Of a DNA stretch of 38,741 bases, positions 20,191-30,839 are shown piece by piece. Made by a program: the position numbers and the translations under genes. This DNA comes from Zygnema cylindricum. Its lineage: Eukaryota; Streptophyta; Zygnematophyceae; Zygnematales; Zygnemataceae. The notes under the pieces are model-generated. The model worked only from the letters and a program-made list of their open reading frames with translations. It did not search any database and was not told the origin of the DNA. Every line of letters begins with the position of its first letter. The first letter of the stretch is position 1. The stretch covers positions 1 to 38,741 of the forward strand of contig JBBHKE010000223.1 of the NCBI GenBank assembly GCA_037447655.1, written 5' to 3'.

Positions 20191-22712
20191 AGTATCTCTC
20201 AAGAGAATAACTTTCGTACATGGCGGATGTGAGAGCCATGGCTTTTCGGTGAGCGGGGCGTGACAATGCCGCCCGAGCGGCGTCACGTGACTCCCAAAGA
20301 CACGTGGCAAGACATTCTCGTCTATCGTTCAATGTACCGTACCAATACTGGAGGGAAAAACGCATGAGACATTTAACTTTTAGGCATTAAAAAAAAAAAA
20401 AAACACTGAAATTCAAAAACTGAAGTTAGGAAATTGAACATTGGACATTGACGATTAGAGAGCAGTGTTTGCTTAGATTATGGTTGACATTCTTGTTGGG
20501 TATTTTATGTAGAATAGTGGATAAAATGTAAGAGGCAAAGGACATTGTGCATTGGATTTTAGTGATGCTGAAAAAAAAGAAATTATGACTATTGTAGATG
20601 TTAGACATTAGCACACTCCATGCGGAGCATTGAATTTTAAGACATTGGGGATTAGCATATTAGACATTGGGGATTGGTAATTGGACATTAGACATTGGAA
20701 TTCGGAGATTGGACGTTGGACATTGAATATTGGCTATTGTAGGATATTGGACATTGGATATTACAAAATGGCGGAATTGGAAAATTTTCATTAGACATTG
20801 GATATTGGATATTTGACAGTAGGTCTTAGACATTGGTCATTGGACATAGGACATTGGAAATTTGGCACTGAAACTTGGACATCTGGAGATATTGACATTG
20901 GAAATTGGATGTAAGGTGTTGGGAATTGGACGTTAGACATTGGACATTGGACACTAGAAATTGGACATTCGAGAGACATTGACGTTGAACATTGGATACT
21001 AGGTGTTGAATACTGGATGTTGGACACTAGGAATTGGACATTGGGCAATGGAGGACATTAGACCCTGTGAACTGGACATGAGGAGATATTGACAATGGAC
21101 ATTAAATCTTAGGTGTGTGAACTTGGCTATTGGGCATTAGATATTGGACATTGGACACTGGAGACTGAAAACTGGACATTTGGGAACATTGACATTGCAT
21201 TGGACAATGGATTATGGATCGATACGTGGGTAAAAAAACAGAAAGAAATAAAACTGCCATATAAGATTAGTTATATATTGAAGTCTCACATTTAGCAATC
21301 CCCCGGCTAATAGAGCTTCTTGATGGGCGGCTTCATCTGCCAAATAGAGTTCTCGGGTATCTGCTGTTGATTTTCGAACGGAACGGAACACGACTGCATA
21401 GAGAGGTCCGTTTTTGGGAAATGGAAGCTGTAAACAGGAAAATAGAGTGGAGAAGTAAAGATAGTAGAAATGTTAACAACATTCGGAACTTGTTTTTGAA
21501 GTGACAATGGATAAAAAACCTAAACCAAAGAAATTTAAAAGGTCAGAAAATCATCTTTAGCTAAATAGAAAATGAAAATTGAAGAAGAGCAGGAACAATC
21601 AATGTTTGATATAATATGATAGAAGCTTTTAGAAAGACAGTTCAATACTCAAAAATTAATTTTCAACAGTGCTTAATGTTAAATTCCAGTATCCAGGTTT
21701 CACGTTTGTAAGTTTCATCTACAATGTTTACGAGTTCTTTTTGCAATGTTGTGCCCATTCTTTTATAAAAACATTGAGCTGATTTTCCTAGTTTAATTTT
21801 GCAACCTAAGCCTTTGGAACCAGTAAGAACATTTATAACAATAATGATAATAGTAATAACAAAACAAATAAAAATGATAACAATAACAATAATGGTAATA
21901 ACAATAAATTAAAGAGGAGGATTCTCCTGCCCTATAATTCAAGCAGCAACAGCTGAATTTATCAACAAAAGATTAAAACATAATAATACTAATAATAAAA
22001 TAAAAATATATATACACAAGAATTAAAATTGTATGCCAAAGAAAAGCAAACAGCTTTTGTCCTTACAATCATAACCACATTAAGACTTAGGAAATACTCT
22101 ACTTTAGTTTATTACATGAAAGTCAATGTCTTTTAGAAAAAAACCAATGTTAAGACTCTAAATCCAAATTTAGCTACATTTTCCACACTTACAACATTAT
22201 TCAACATTTGCATATCAACAATTTGGATTATGGCGCAAACCTCTATTTACTAAATTTCATTGTTTGAAATATAGAACCCAAATCTTTACATCTATATGCT
22301 ATATATGATGGTCCACAGTAATTAAAAACGAAAGAAAATTGTCCCCACCGCCATTTCATGCAAAAATCCTTTCCTTCTTCTTTTTTTTTTTTTTGTCCGT
22401 TTTCCGTCATTTTCCTGGGGCCAAATGTATGTAAATGCCACAAAACTCTACCTCTCCTTCCTACATTTTCCAAATCCAGACTAAATAAGGTGAAAGTTGT
22501 TGTACCTCATCTTCCACACATGCCCAAGAAAAACAATCGGAATACGGAGTCGTCAACGGATCCGTTGAAGCCAACGGAGTCGGTTGAAGCACTTTTTTCT
22601 GTGGAGATGCTGCTAGGGATGACGTCACGATGTCAATGCTGACGTCATTTCCCAGAGGTGGAACTAAGGTCTTTACAGCAGAATGTGGTAAAATTTTGTC
22701 GACGGCGGTCAT
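20051..22712 (-). CDS. Gene A: three-exon gene, UPF0643-like protein of unknown function
   Basis: The exons on the minus strand are 22712-22506 (69 codons), 21427-21290 (46 codons) and 20347-20051 (98 codons plus stop). Both introns are phase 0 with consensus borders (GAG|GTACAA...TTTACAG|CTT and AAT|GTGAGA...CCCTCCAG|TAT). The joined product is about 213 residues. Its core runs LYAVVFRSVRKS, LADEAAHQEALLAGGLL, directly across the splice into NYWYGTLNDRREC, then LATCLWESRDAA, RPAHRKAM and YESYSLERYW. From memory this resembles the UPF0643 family known from fungi (small alpha/beta protein, function unknown). The N-terminus is Ser/Thr/Pro-rich. The last ~45 residues are a charged tail encoded by a purine-rich tract and may not be conserved. 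A CT-rich leader lies upstream. Confidence 0.83.
20388..20404. repeat. Poly(A) run
   Basis: About 15 consecutive A on the plus strand within intron 2 of gene A, just before the TTGGACA array. Confidence 0.8.
20430..21225. repeat. Degenerate TTGGACA array in intron 2 of gene A
   Basis: About 800 bp made largely of variants of the 7-bp unit TTGGACA (TTGGACATTGGACAC, TTAGACATTGG and similar), densest at 20640-21220. The period wanders between 6 and 9, so it is an old, slipped array. It leaves long open frames on the minus strand (repeats of the CPMSNVQ type) that are artefacts. Confidence 0.88.
21830..21912. repeat. AAT/AAC-rich simple repeat in intron 1 of gene A
   Basis: Irregular AATAATAACAATAAC-type sequence, followed near 21976-22010 by more AAT units. 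It lies inside intron 1. Confidence 0.7.
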
Positions 22713-22799
22713 GGCCGTTCTATGTGGGATTTTCAGTTATTAGAAACTAACTGCTAAAAACTGAATTGGGAACCTAAAAAGAGAGAAGAAGGAAAAGAA

Positions 22800-22990
22800 A
22801 AAGGAGGAGGAAATATTGTGTGTGTTTTTTGTTTTTTTTTTTAATTGAAGATATGATTTTTGGAAGATTTCAGGTGAGTTATGAAAGAGAGGGGAGATAA
22901 AGAGAGATAAAGCAAAAAAAGTGAGAATTTCAAGACAGAAGAGAAAGGGAGGGAGGAGGGAGAGAGAGAGAGAGAGGGAGACGGAAAGGT
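22800..22990. repeat. Purine-rich tract with (GA)n upstream of gene A
   Basis: GAGAGAGAGAGAGAG at about 22961-22976 within a longer purine-rich stretch. On the gene A strand this is a (CT)n tract 90-280 nt before the ATG, a common feature of plant 5' leaders and core promoters. Confidence 0.65.
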
Positions 22991-22999
22991 GGAATGGAT

Positions 23000-23607
23000 T
23001 CAAAAATGGGACAGTTTATTTTAGTACTAAATAAAACCCAAAAATGGAGCTGAAAAAATCAATCAACAAAAGAAGTTAATGTGACTTTATTTTAAAGCAT
23101 CTGGATAAGGAAAAATAGTTGTAATAATAATAATAATAATAATAGCAAGAGAGGTTTCAACAAATGTATAAAATACAGACCGCCTAAAATTGAAACAAAA
23201 AATAAATTTAATATTGTTTACTTTTTCACATTTTAGCTTAATAATAAGAAAGAAAAATTAAACTAAGTAATAAGTTGAGCTTGAATCTGCAGTCGGTATA
23301 AATAAATAAATATTTACAGTAACTACCGACATTAGTGTGGATAGAAAACGACAAAATAGTAATTGAAGAAAAATACAAAGGCTGAAAACGTTTTTTTTTT
23401 TTTTTTTTTTTTTTTCCAAAGTGGGAGGGACGTCAGTATCGGACAACAAAAAGACAAAAAAATCGCAGTCGTTGGTTTAGCACTTAGAGAACAATCCTTG
23501 TCGTCTTGCTAGCTAAAATCGTATTTTATTTTTAGAATGATAAGGTTTTAAATATAAAGTTATAAACGATCCTTTTAAAAGTTCGTTAGTGGTTGAAATT
23601 CGGAAAG
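23000..23607. other. No gene seen; simple repeats
   Basis: Upstream flank of gene A. It holds an (AAT)n run at about 23123-23146 and a T run of about 26 bases at about 23391-23416. No coding frame is supported. Confidence 0.5.
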
Positions 23608-23827
23608 TACATCGTGGATCGATATTAGTGTTAACAAATTTTTCCCACTTAAAACAAATTTTCTCCGTACACACCTGTCCGATTTTCACATGGAGACCTC
23701 TAATCGGAAGGTGAGAGTCTTAGCTTTCAATCGCAACCGTTAGTTATGAAATCCGACAGAAGTGTACAGAAAAAAAGACGTTTTAAGTGGCAAAAAAAAA
23801 TCAGCACTAATAGCGATTCACGGTATA
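23608..23827. mobile_element. CACCG-end family MITE, about 220 bp
   Basis: Ends TACATCGTGGATCGATATTA and TAATAGCGATTCACGGTATA. Interior blocks CTCCGTACACACCTGTCCGA and CCGACAGAAGTGTACAG are inverted to each other. CCGATTTTCACATGGAGACC and TTTCAATCGCAACCGT match the outer elements at 24554 and 29673. Confidence 0.85.
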
Positions 23828-24123
23828 CTGTACTGTAAAAGTGTACAGCTTTATTTCAAAAAGTGCGATGGAAAAAACCATCAAAGTACAAAGGGACGAT
23901 GCACCCATTGGCTCCTCCGTGGGAGGTCATGAACCGATGGGAGAGATTTCCGATTTAACAGTCTATTACAAGACGACAAAGAAAAAATAAAGCATGCGAA
24001 TTCTCAAATTCACTTCAAAATCCGATGAGACGCCAAAACGGTTCTGAAGTCTGAACTTTTGAATTTTAACATTTTCTTTGTCGAATTGGCGGGTGTCGGT
24101 GCCCCGCAGTAATTATTGTCCGG

Positions 24124-24343
24124 TACACCGACAATCGTTATTAGCGTGTAAGTTTTTTTAGCGTATACGAATAATTAGCGTGGTTTACGCTAATTGGGAA
24201 TTTGAAAATTTCGAAGAAATCGTCTATTCTAATTAGGAATTAGGGGTTTTTTAAATAGTGTGGATAATTCTATTTGAGAATAAAAAAATAAAAAAAACGG
24301 GACGGAATTAGCGTACACAACGCTAATAAAGATTGGCGGTGTA
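24124..24343. mobile_element. CACCG-end family MITE, subfamily with CGCTAATT interior, 220 bp
   Basis: The ends TACACCGACAATCGTTATTA and TAATAAAGATTGGCGGTGTA are followed inside by AGCGTGTAAG and CGTACACAACGC. It is nearly the same sequence as 30840-31058 in the opposite orientation, including the TCTATTCTAATTAGGAATTA and GGGACGGAATT blocks. TA flanks both ends. Confidence 0.9.
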
Positions 24344-24553
24344 GTGTCCAGCTAAGCAGATCCTTCATTAGATTCACTGAACTTAGAGGCTATTTATAGC
24401 CAAAAATTGTCCAGATTCTTTGGTCCCATTTCTACCGGGCTCGGTGAACCTGGCCTAATTTGAAGCCTGCCATCTGGAACAGGCCACGTGGTACTCTAGA
24501 GCCGGCAGTACCAACAATTTGTACAGCTCGGCTTCATTTGAGTAGGTCTACAT
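24344..24553. other. Unique spacer
   Basis: I see no frame and no paired ends. A GCCACGTGG palindrome (about 24483) is isolated. Confidence 0.35.
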
Positions 24554-25726
24554 TACACCGTGTATCGCTATTAGGGTACGTCCCCATGTGTTAAAGTACA
24601 TACTTTTCTCTGTCTTTTTGCCCTAAAATTCAGGGAACTTTGAAAAAAACTTTAGCCGTACGAGAAATTCATTTTTACCAAAGTAAAGTGAACGTCAATT
24701 CATACTTTGGATGTACGACCTGTTTGTCGTTATGTGAACGCATTTTGGCGTTTTCCCCTTTTAGACCCCCGGGCAAGAGAATCCAGCCCAAAAAAAAACT
24801 TCATCCAAAATCACCTCGAGGAGGTGATTTTAGTTCAAGTACCGCCCAAACAGCGAATGAAAATCGTACCACGCACGCGCCACACGATTTGTAAATTTTT
24901 TGGACGAGGGAGAGTCCTCGCTATTTTTCTCCGCGCACGTCACGTGCTATGTACGGAAAAAAATTTGCAGGGGTCTCGGACTTCCACTTGCATTCATGGG
25001 TCCTTTGCATAATTTTTCGCCGTCGGCGCCTCTCCTCTCTCCCTCTCACACTATAGCTTGTATCTCACACTTTTTAGAATGAGATACGACAATATTGGTA
25101 TAAAATGAAAGATCTTCAAAAAATATATTTTTTGAAATTTTTTAGGTTTTTATTTAATGGCAAATCGAGTGAGAAAAGTAGAAAAAGCGAAATCGAGAAA
25201 CCATGGCGGAAAGTTCTTGAATCCGTGACGTCGACGTTGTCACAAGTGAGCGTGACGTCACAACGTCACCAAACCCTAAACATTTGCAATTTCATAAAAA
25301 TCTAGACGTCTACCACTGTCGCTATTTTTGTTGGCGTCACCAATCGTCGGAAGTTTCGCAGTCGCCTTCAATCGTCACAAGTTGTACCTACGTCTACAAC
25401 CGTCACATGTCAAAGTTCCGATTTCATTTTCGCACATTGGGACGCTCTTTAAAGTAGTACGGCGAATCTTCACTATAGTCCAAAATACTTTATCAAAGTA
25501 CCGATTACATGGGGACGTACCCTTAGTGTTAATACGTTTTTCGCCACTTCAAACATCTTTTCTCCGTACACACTTGTCCAATTTTCAGATGGAGACCACC
25601 AATCGTAAGGTGGGAATCTTGGCTTTCAATCGCAACCGTCAGATCTATTATCGGACAAGCCTGTACGGATAAAATATGTTTGAAGTGGCAAAAAAAACAT
25701 TAACACTAATAGTGATACACGGTGTA
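24554..25726. mobile_element. CACCG-end family MITE split by a nested element
   Basis: The left end TACACCGTGTATCGCTATTA (24554-24573) and the right part from 25523 (TTAGTGTTAATACG...) to CACGGTGTA at 25726 rejoin into a normal ~220-bp member once 24574-25522 and one TTA are removed. The right part contains CTCCGTACACACTTGTCC, TTTCAATCGCAACCGTCAGA and TAACACTAATAGTGATACAC. Confidence 0.92.
24574..25522. mobile_element. PIF/Harbinger-like MITE, 949 bp, TSD TTA
   Basis: It has 16-bp inverted ends GGGTACGTCCCCATGT and ACATGGGGACGTACCC flanked by TTA on both sides (24571-24573, 25523-25525). A three-base TTA duplication and a GG start fit PIF/Harbinger. I see no transposase or Myb-like frame. 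The interior has GTCGACGTT- and GTGACGTCA-rich blocks (about 25225-25260). The ends are still perfect. Confidence 0.85.
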
Positions 25727-26965
25727 GTTCGCCATTGTAACGGAGAGCCTTTCCGTTATTGCAAAAAGTTTAAAAAAAGGCCAACAAAATATCGTCACTC
25801 GCTTCCATTGCAACATACGACAGAGGTAACGAATAGATTTCCATTATATCAAGCGAAAAAACCCTATGTTTTAAGCATTAAAACTAATAAAATAGGTTAA
25901 CTTCATATACTACGCCATAAATCGGTCTTGGCACAGCTTAGATCAGAACATATATTCACATACACTATTCTTTCATATTAGTGGATAGATTGACTTGTAA
26001 TCTGCTTGTGGAGATTAGAGTTCTAGAGTCAAACTTTAGAAGGCAGTGTTCTTCTTAATTCTCAAGACCAACATGCCTTAAGGGGGGGGGGGGTGGTACA
26101 AAATACTACCGCTTGGGCCTGACTCCTTTCTATCCATGCGCAAAAACCCTCGAAGGAACTTCCTATGCCTACGATGTCGACATGGAAGACAACATTTGGA
26201 GACACCTTCCACGCTTTCGATAAAGTCAAAGATTAAAAAGGAAATAGATGGGAGGCAAAGGGGGGGTGAAATGCACCAATTTGATTAATTGGCTAAATAA
26301 TTCCGCAACGAAATCTAAAGCTCAAACAAATCAAATCCTAATGGAGAGGTGAGGACCACCGACGTGGGAAAAAGGAAATCTTCCACAAATATTAGACAAA
26401 TACATTTGATGCCCCATAAGTAGTGAAGCCTCGAAAGTGTGATCCTTAAAGTGTGGTCCTAAGAAAGAACGCGACAAAAGAACAAGCTCAAACTCTCTAG
26501 TTTAGATTTGCTGGTGATTCCCTTTGAGGAGCCAAAAAAGCCTTAGATCGACCAAATAGTGGGCCAAAAGTTAGGCCAAAACCTCGACGTGTGGTCCGTG
26601 GCTCACAAACATAGGGTTAAGGTGGGGGGGCACCATTAGGTGGGCCAAACACTGTATTCAAACGCCATACGTGATACCTCTTGTTGGCGACCATTAAGAC
26701 AAGGAGGGAGCGACTAAAGGTTAGGTTTGAAAGCATACACAAACATGATGTTACTTACATACATCGAGCCATGGTAGGCCCATACGATAAAGGTTTGTAA
26801 TTGGAACAAGTCTAAAAGCCTTGTTGGATGAGAGATGCTTCAACAATGTAAGCGTTGTGATAAAAGAAGTTATGAGAAAAGTGCCTTTTAGAGTGCCTAA
26901 TACTCTCCCCATCTCTTCCCCCCTCCTTGTTTTTGTCTCCCCCCCCTGTTTTTTCCCTCCCTCCA
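25727..26965. other. No gene seen; includes a 12-G run
   Basis: Unique sequence without a supported frame. 26082-26093 is a run of 12 G. The stretch at about 26900-26975 is C/T-rich. Nothing here shows paired terminal repeats. Confidence 0.45.
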
Positions 26966-28480
26966 CCTCTATCCATTCAATGCCAATTGACTCAATTCAA
27001 AATTATTTGATTTTGTTTAACACCATTTGGCTCTATTTTACTTTACCTACCTCCATTCGGCTTAATTTAACTTCAGCAAACTTAGTTGAGCTCCAATCGA
27101 CTCCATTTGACTGCGTTCGACATTATTCAATGTTGTTCACCTCCATTTAGCTTGTATGACCTTATATGAATCTATTCAACTCTATATGATTCCATTAAAC
27201 TCTTTGCAACTCTATTGAAGTCTTTTAGACTTATACGTCGATATTCACTTCCATTTTACTCTACCCAACTCGTGTTCGACATCACTTTACTTTGTTTGCC
27301 TATGTTTAATTCAATTTTCCTGCATTTAACCCCATTCGATGTCGCTCGACTCCATTCAAGGGTGTTGAACTCCATTTGAGTTCATTCAACTCTATTTTGA
27401 CTTCATTACACTATATTTTATTCAATTTAACACCATTTAACCCCGTTCCGTCATGTTCAACTCCATTTGACCCGCTCAACTCCATTTGATTCCGTTCGAC
27501 TCCTTCGTGTCCATTTGAAGCCATTCGGTTGTATTTGACTCCATTTCGCTTCAGTGAATTTCATTGACCTCCTTTCAGCTCCATTTAGCGCCACCATTCA
27601 ACTCTACATAACTCTATTAACTCCCTTCGATTATGTTTGGCTCAATTTGACTTCATCCTAATCTATTCGACCCTATTCGACTCTGATGACTTGTTTGACT
27701 TGAATAACCCGTTCAGCTCCATTTGACTCAAGTTAACTTTATATACGTCGTCGTATTTCATTTTACTCTAGTTGCGTTAATTCGTTTCGAATTGACCCCA
27801 TTCAGCTGTATTCAGCTTTATTTGACTCTATTTGACTCTCATCGGCTACAATTAACCCTGTTATGTGCTATTTGACTTGTTCTACTCTATTTGACTCGGG
27901 TGGATTGTGTTCAATTTCATTCGCCTCTTGTGGACTCCATTCAACTCCATTAAATGCGCTTGACTTTATTTTGCTCCACCCAAATCGATTTGATTTCATT
28001 TAGCTATAGTTTACTCCGTTTGTCTTTATTTAGCTCCACTCAAATATTTTAGACTATACTTGACTCCATTTGATGCTCATCAGCTCCAGTTAACCTTATT
28101 TGACTCCATTCGACTTCATTCAACTTCATTCTAGTTTATTCGGCGAGAGTGAATTGGTCAGAGTTTTTGTCTGCCAGGGTGGCAGTTATTTTTGCTTAAA
28201 CACAAAGGGGTCAGGATTATCCTAGAGGCTTCTTGGAAGCTGTCCACTCTGAGGACTTATGGAGGTCTCAGAGTTTCAGTTTAATCCCATTTACTTCCCT
28301 TTGACACCATTGAACTCTACTCAAATGTTGTAGATTCCATTTGACTCCATTCCATTCCTTTTCGCTTTATTTGAATCTATTCGACTCTATTTGACTCTAT
28401 AAACATCATTTGCCTCCAGTGACACCTTTTGCCCCCATTTGAATACGTTCATCCCATTAGACTTCGTTTTACTCAATTCA
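26966..28480. repeat. 1.5-kb degenerate 10-bp array (CTCCATTTGA type)
   Basis: Variants of a 10-bp unit such as CTCCATTTGA, CTCCATTCGA and CTCTATTTGA follow one another for about 1.5 kb (for example CTCCATTTGACTCCATTCGA near 28100). It is interrupted once by the LTR fragment 28139-28278. Spacing drifts by 1-3 bp, so the array is old. No gene is visible around it. Confidence 0.88.
28139..28278 (+). mobile_element. Fragment of a host-family copia LTR (U5 end) inside the 10-bp array
   Basis: ATCCTAGAGGCTTCTTGG and the ending GGTCTCAGAGTTTCA follow the end of the host LTR (ATCCTAGAGGCTTTACA...CACAGAATTTCA, to 8352). The preceding GGTCAGAGTTTTTGTCTGCC and GGGTGGCAGTTATT also align with it (8231-8264). 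GTTTA flanks both sides (28134-28138 and 28279-28283), which would be a 5-bp target duplication if the truncated piece inserted as such; chance is possible. Confidence 0.65.
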
Positions 28481-28489
28481 AACCCAATC

Positions 28490-28629
28490 TCGGCTTGTAA
28501 TTAACCATTGATAGATTTCCACAAAATATGAGATTCGACATGCCTAGGAAAATTGTGTCGGCTAGGGCTTGAACGTGGGAACTTTCACTTAAGTTGTGAA
28601 TACACTAACGACTGTGCCACCAGCTCGAT
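28490..28629 (-). mobile_element. tRNA-derived SINE-like element
   Basis: On the minus strand the head has box A TGGCACAGTCG (28619-28609) and box B CGTTCAAGCCC (28575-28565), 34 nt apart edge to edge, in a tRNA-like order. TTTT occurs 13 nt after the tRNA-like part (28552-28549). The body to about 28490 is unrelated. It resembles plant tRNA-derived SINEs (Au-like head), but I cannot fix the 3' end or a target duplication. It may also be a tRNA pseudogene. Confidence 0.55.
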
Positions 28630-29293
28630 GTTTAGCTTGGCGGTCGTATCCATTTATTTTAAGCGGCTTCGAGTATGGACTTTCCATATTCTGCTCGGTA
28701 TTGAATTGACAATCACGTGCTAATCCATTAACCCTAATCTCACGTCTTTCAATGCATCCATCATTAAAATTGGGACCCTTAAATAAAAGCTTAACCACCC
28801 AATTAAGCAAAGTTTGAAAACATCATTGTGACCTAAACATCACTCAAGCATCAAATTTTACATACAATTTTTGTGGTAAATTTACATAAGGTTTGCTTTA
28901 AAACCATAAGATTTACCCTTAACATTAGGGCAAATTTCTTCAATGTAATTAGAGATTACCGATTCACTATACCATTACTTGAACATCAATCGCACATCAC
29001 TTTAACTTCATTCTAACTTCGTTCTACCACAACGTCACTCTAACCCCACCTGGACGTCAGTTTAACACCACCCTAACGTCACCTTAAAATGTCGTTGTCT
29101 ACGTAGAACATCGTCTTGCTTTGCTTTTTTTTGTTTAGTTTATTGCGAATTGTCAATTTGTGCATTTTTTTACATCTTTTAAATCACCAAAACATGAAAT
29201 TGTTCTGATGTGCGATCGAGCGTGTAAAGTGCGCACTTCCTTCCTTTTAGTGCGCATTGCGTTGAAAAACTAATCGGTATGATTGGAGACAGG
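28630..29293. other. No gene seen
   Basis: AT-rich. At 28970-29090 a short irregular array of CACTTTAACTTCATTCTAAC / CGTCACTCTAACCCCAC-type units recalls a degraded minisatellite. Confidence 0.4.
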
Positions 29294-29662
29294 TACACCG
29301 TGTACCGTTTATTGTGTTTGTTGTTTTATTTCGCCATTTAAAACGTAGTTTTTTCGTGCACAGTTGTCGGATTTTTTATTTGACGGTTGCAATTGAGAGC
29401 GAAGGTTCGCACCTTTCGATTGGCGGTCTTCATCAGTGTCGGACAATGTGCACGGAGAAAAGGTGTTGTACATGGCGTAAAAATACATTAAAGCGTCTTT
29501 TCTCTATACACACTTGTCGAATTATGGATCTGACGGTTGCGATTGAAGCCAAGATCCTCATATTCCGATTGGTGGTCTCCATGTGAAAATAGGACACGTG
29601 TGTACGGCGAAAAATGTTTTAAGAGATGAAAAATACAACAACACTAATAGCGATACACGGTA
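29294..29662. mobile_element. CACCG-end family element with a doubled interior
   Basis: Ends TACACCGTGTACCGTTTATT and AATAGCGATACACGGTATA. The interior holds two successive copies of the family's ~150-bp inner part. Each has a GTGCACAG/TATACACAC arm, a TTGACGGTTGC / CTGACGGTTGC core, a CGATTGGCGGTCT / CGATTGGTGGTCT block and a CACGGAGAAAA / TACGGCGAAAA arm. Confidence 0.8.
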
Positions 29663-30087
29663 TACTGTACGGTACACCGTGTATCGCTATTAATGTTAAT
29701 AATTATTTCGCCGCTTAAAACATCTTTTCTCCGTACACACTTGTCCGATTTTCAGGTTGATAGCCTGTTCCCACCGGAGCATTTGTAACCTTTTGCCCAT
29801 TCCGATGATTTTCCGAGAACTTACAGAAAACGGGTCTTGTTCCTACCAAAATTTCGGCACGTAATTTTGAATGAAGGTGTCTTGTGACACGTCACCCGCT
29901 TTGACTTCATTAAACAAAGGCGCGAAAACAAACCGGCAGATTTTCAAATTTATTATGTTCGAAGGACGACGACGGTGGTTCAAAGTCTTGCATATTTTTC
30001 ACGCGAAAAGAACGAAATAGCGATCGGATGTTGCTTTTGCTACGTCAACTTTTTGGGTTACCGTTGGTCTGTTTCACAAAAATACGC

Positions 30088-30836
30088 TACACCGTCAATC
30101 GCTATTAGCGTAAAGGAATAAATAACGTTAAAAAAACATTAGGGTTATTAACACTAATCGGGATTTTTTTTTAAAAAAATATATATATATATATAGATAC
30201 TAATTAATCCCTAACTGTAATTTGGGTTGTCCTGAATAATAAATACCCACCCTTTCAATGTCTATAGTAATATGTGTATTCATACAAAATCTGACAATTT
30301 GTTTGCCGTCGCGCTGTTCACACGGTCGACGGACGAACATATGAGAACGTGATTTTTGTCGACAATTTTGCATCTCTTTCTTCCAGTGCACATTCACATG
30401 TGTGCGCAATAATGTTAAGTGTTTTTTTATGCCTTTGTAATTCAAAAAGTACCATTTCGTACGTAAATATCTTGTTCGTACGCCACACTATTTTCATCGC
30501 AGTGTACTTCCATTATTAACGCTAATTGAAAGAAAACCCTAATTAGAATAATGGAAAAAATAGAATTATGCGTCGACAAAAATCACGTTCTCATATGTTC
30601 GTCCGTCGACCGTGTGAACATCGCGACGGCGTACGAATTGTCAGATTTTGCACGATTACACATATTACTGTAGACATTGAAAGGGTAGGTATTTATTATT
30701 CAGGACAACCCAAATTACAGTTAGAGATTAATTAGTATATATATTAAAAAAAAAAAACAGTTCTCGATTAGTGTTAATAACACTAATTTTTTTTTACGCT
30801 ATTTATTCCTTTACTCTAATAGCGATTGACGGTGTA
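30088..30836. mobile_element. CACCG-end family element with ~280-bp inverted arms
   Basis: It starts TACACCGTCAATCGCTATTA and ends TAATAGCGATTGACGGTGTA. The arms 30088 to about 30367 and about 30553-30836 are inverted copies at above 90% by eye (for example GGGTTGTCCTGAATAATAAA and the GTTCACACGGTCGACGGACG block). A spacer of about 185 bp lies between. There is an (AT)n run near 30178-30196. It is a fold-back form sharing only the terminal ~25 bp with the short members. It lies within the first unit of 29761-32103. Confidence 0.9.
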
Positions 30837-30839
30837 TTT

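Noticed and set aside
20791-21048. Minus-strand frame with CPMSNVQ-type repeats.
   Set aside because: Produced by the TTGGACA array in intron 2 of gene A; no gene features.
21307-21507. 66-codon minus-strand frame with ATG overlapping exon 2 of gene A.
   Set aside because: It is the wrong phase. The reading that continues through the splice sites gives the conserved protein.
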